From Hyphomicrobiales bacterium (lineage in GTDB: Bacteria; Pseudomonadota; Alphaproteobacteria; Rhizobiales; JAJFHC01), in the NCBI GenBank assembly GCA_021775835.1, contig JAJFHC010000215.1, positions 1-8,130 on the forward strand: 8,130 nucleotides of DNA, read 5' to 3'. Shown here piece by piece: positions 6,357 through 8,130 of this stretch. The notes beneath the pieces are model-generated. The model did no database searches, was not told where the DNA came from, and saw only the letters and a program-made list of their open reading frames with translations. The translations under genes and the position numbers were made by a program. Position 1 is the stretch's first letter, and each line of letters opens with the position of its first letter.

Positions 6357-8130
<1,774 letters not shown>

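Overview
The window is ordinary chromosomal DNA from a GC-rich proteobacterium. I read it as an alphaproteobacterium: the dCTP deaminase is the long two-domain form common there, and the ApaG, TrkH and GroESL sequences are of that style. A Parvularculaceae/Hyphomonadaceae-like lineage is only a guess. I see no phage, transposase, CRISPR array, rRNA or tRNA.

Layout. On the + strand, bases 1-756 hold a YpfJ-type zinc metallopeptidase that runs off the left edge. Bases 853-1353 hold a YciI-like protein with a signal peptide. On the - strand, apaG (3288-2869) followed by a TrkH potassium transporter (2829-1354) form a likely operon, perhaps led by a tiny ORF overlapping the apaG start. Divergently, a two-domain dCTP deaminase lies on + (3494-4579). 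Back on -, a TrmB-type regulator (6149-5280) overlaps by 14 bases a CPBP-family membrane protease (5293-4595). The right end is the - strand groES-groL operon: groES is partial at the edge, and groL (8012-6357) ends in a GGM-rich tail. A strong intrinsic terminator follows at about 6193-6225.

Most genes are housekeeping: chaperonin, K+ uptake, dUTP supply for thymidylate synthesis, and ApaG. The least ordinary part is 6150-6372. It contains a near-consensus promoter whose spacer is filled by an inverted repeat and whose predicted start falls on the regulator's ATG, so the mRNA is probably leaderless and possibly autoregulated. It also contains a perfect 11-bp hairpin beside an 18/20 duplicate of the last groL codons, which looks like the scar of a small insertion or recombination. 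The regulator-protease pair is the best candidate for a little-described functional unit. Nothing here is a clear new system.
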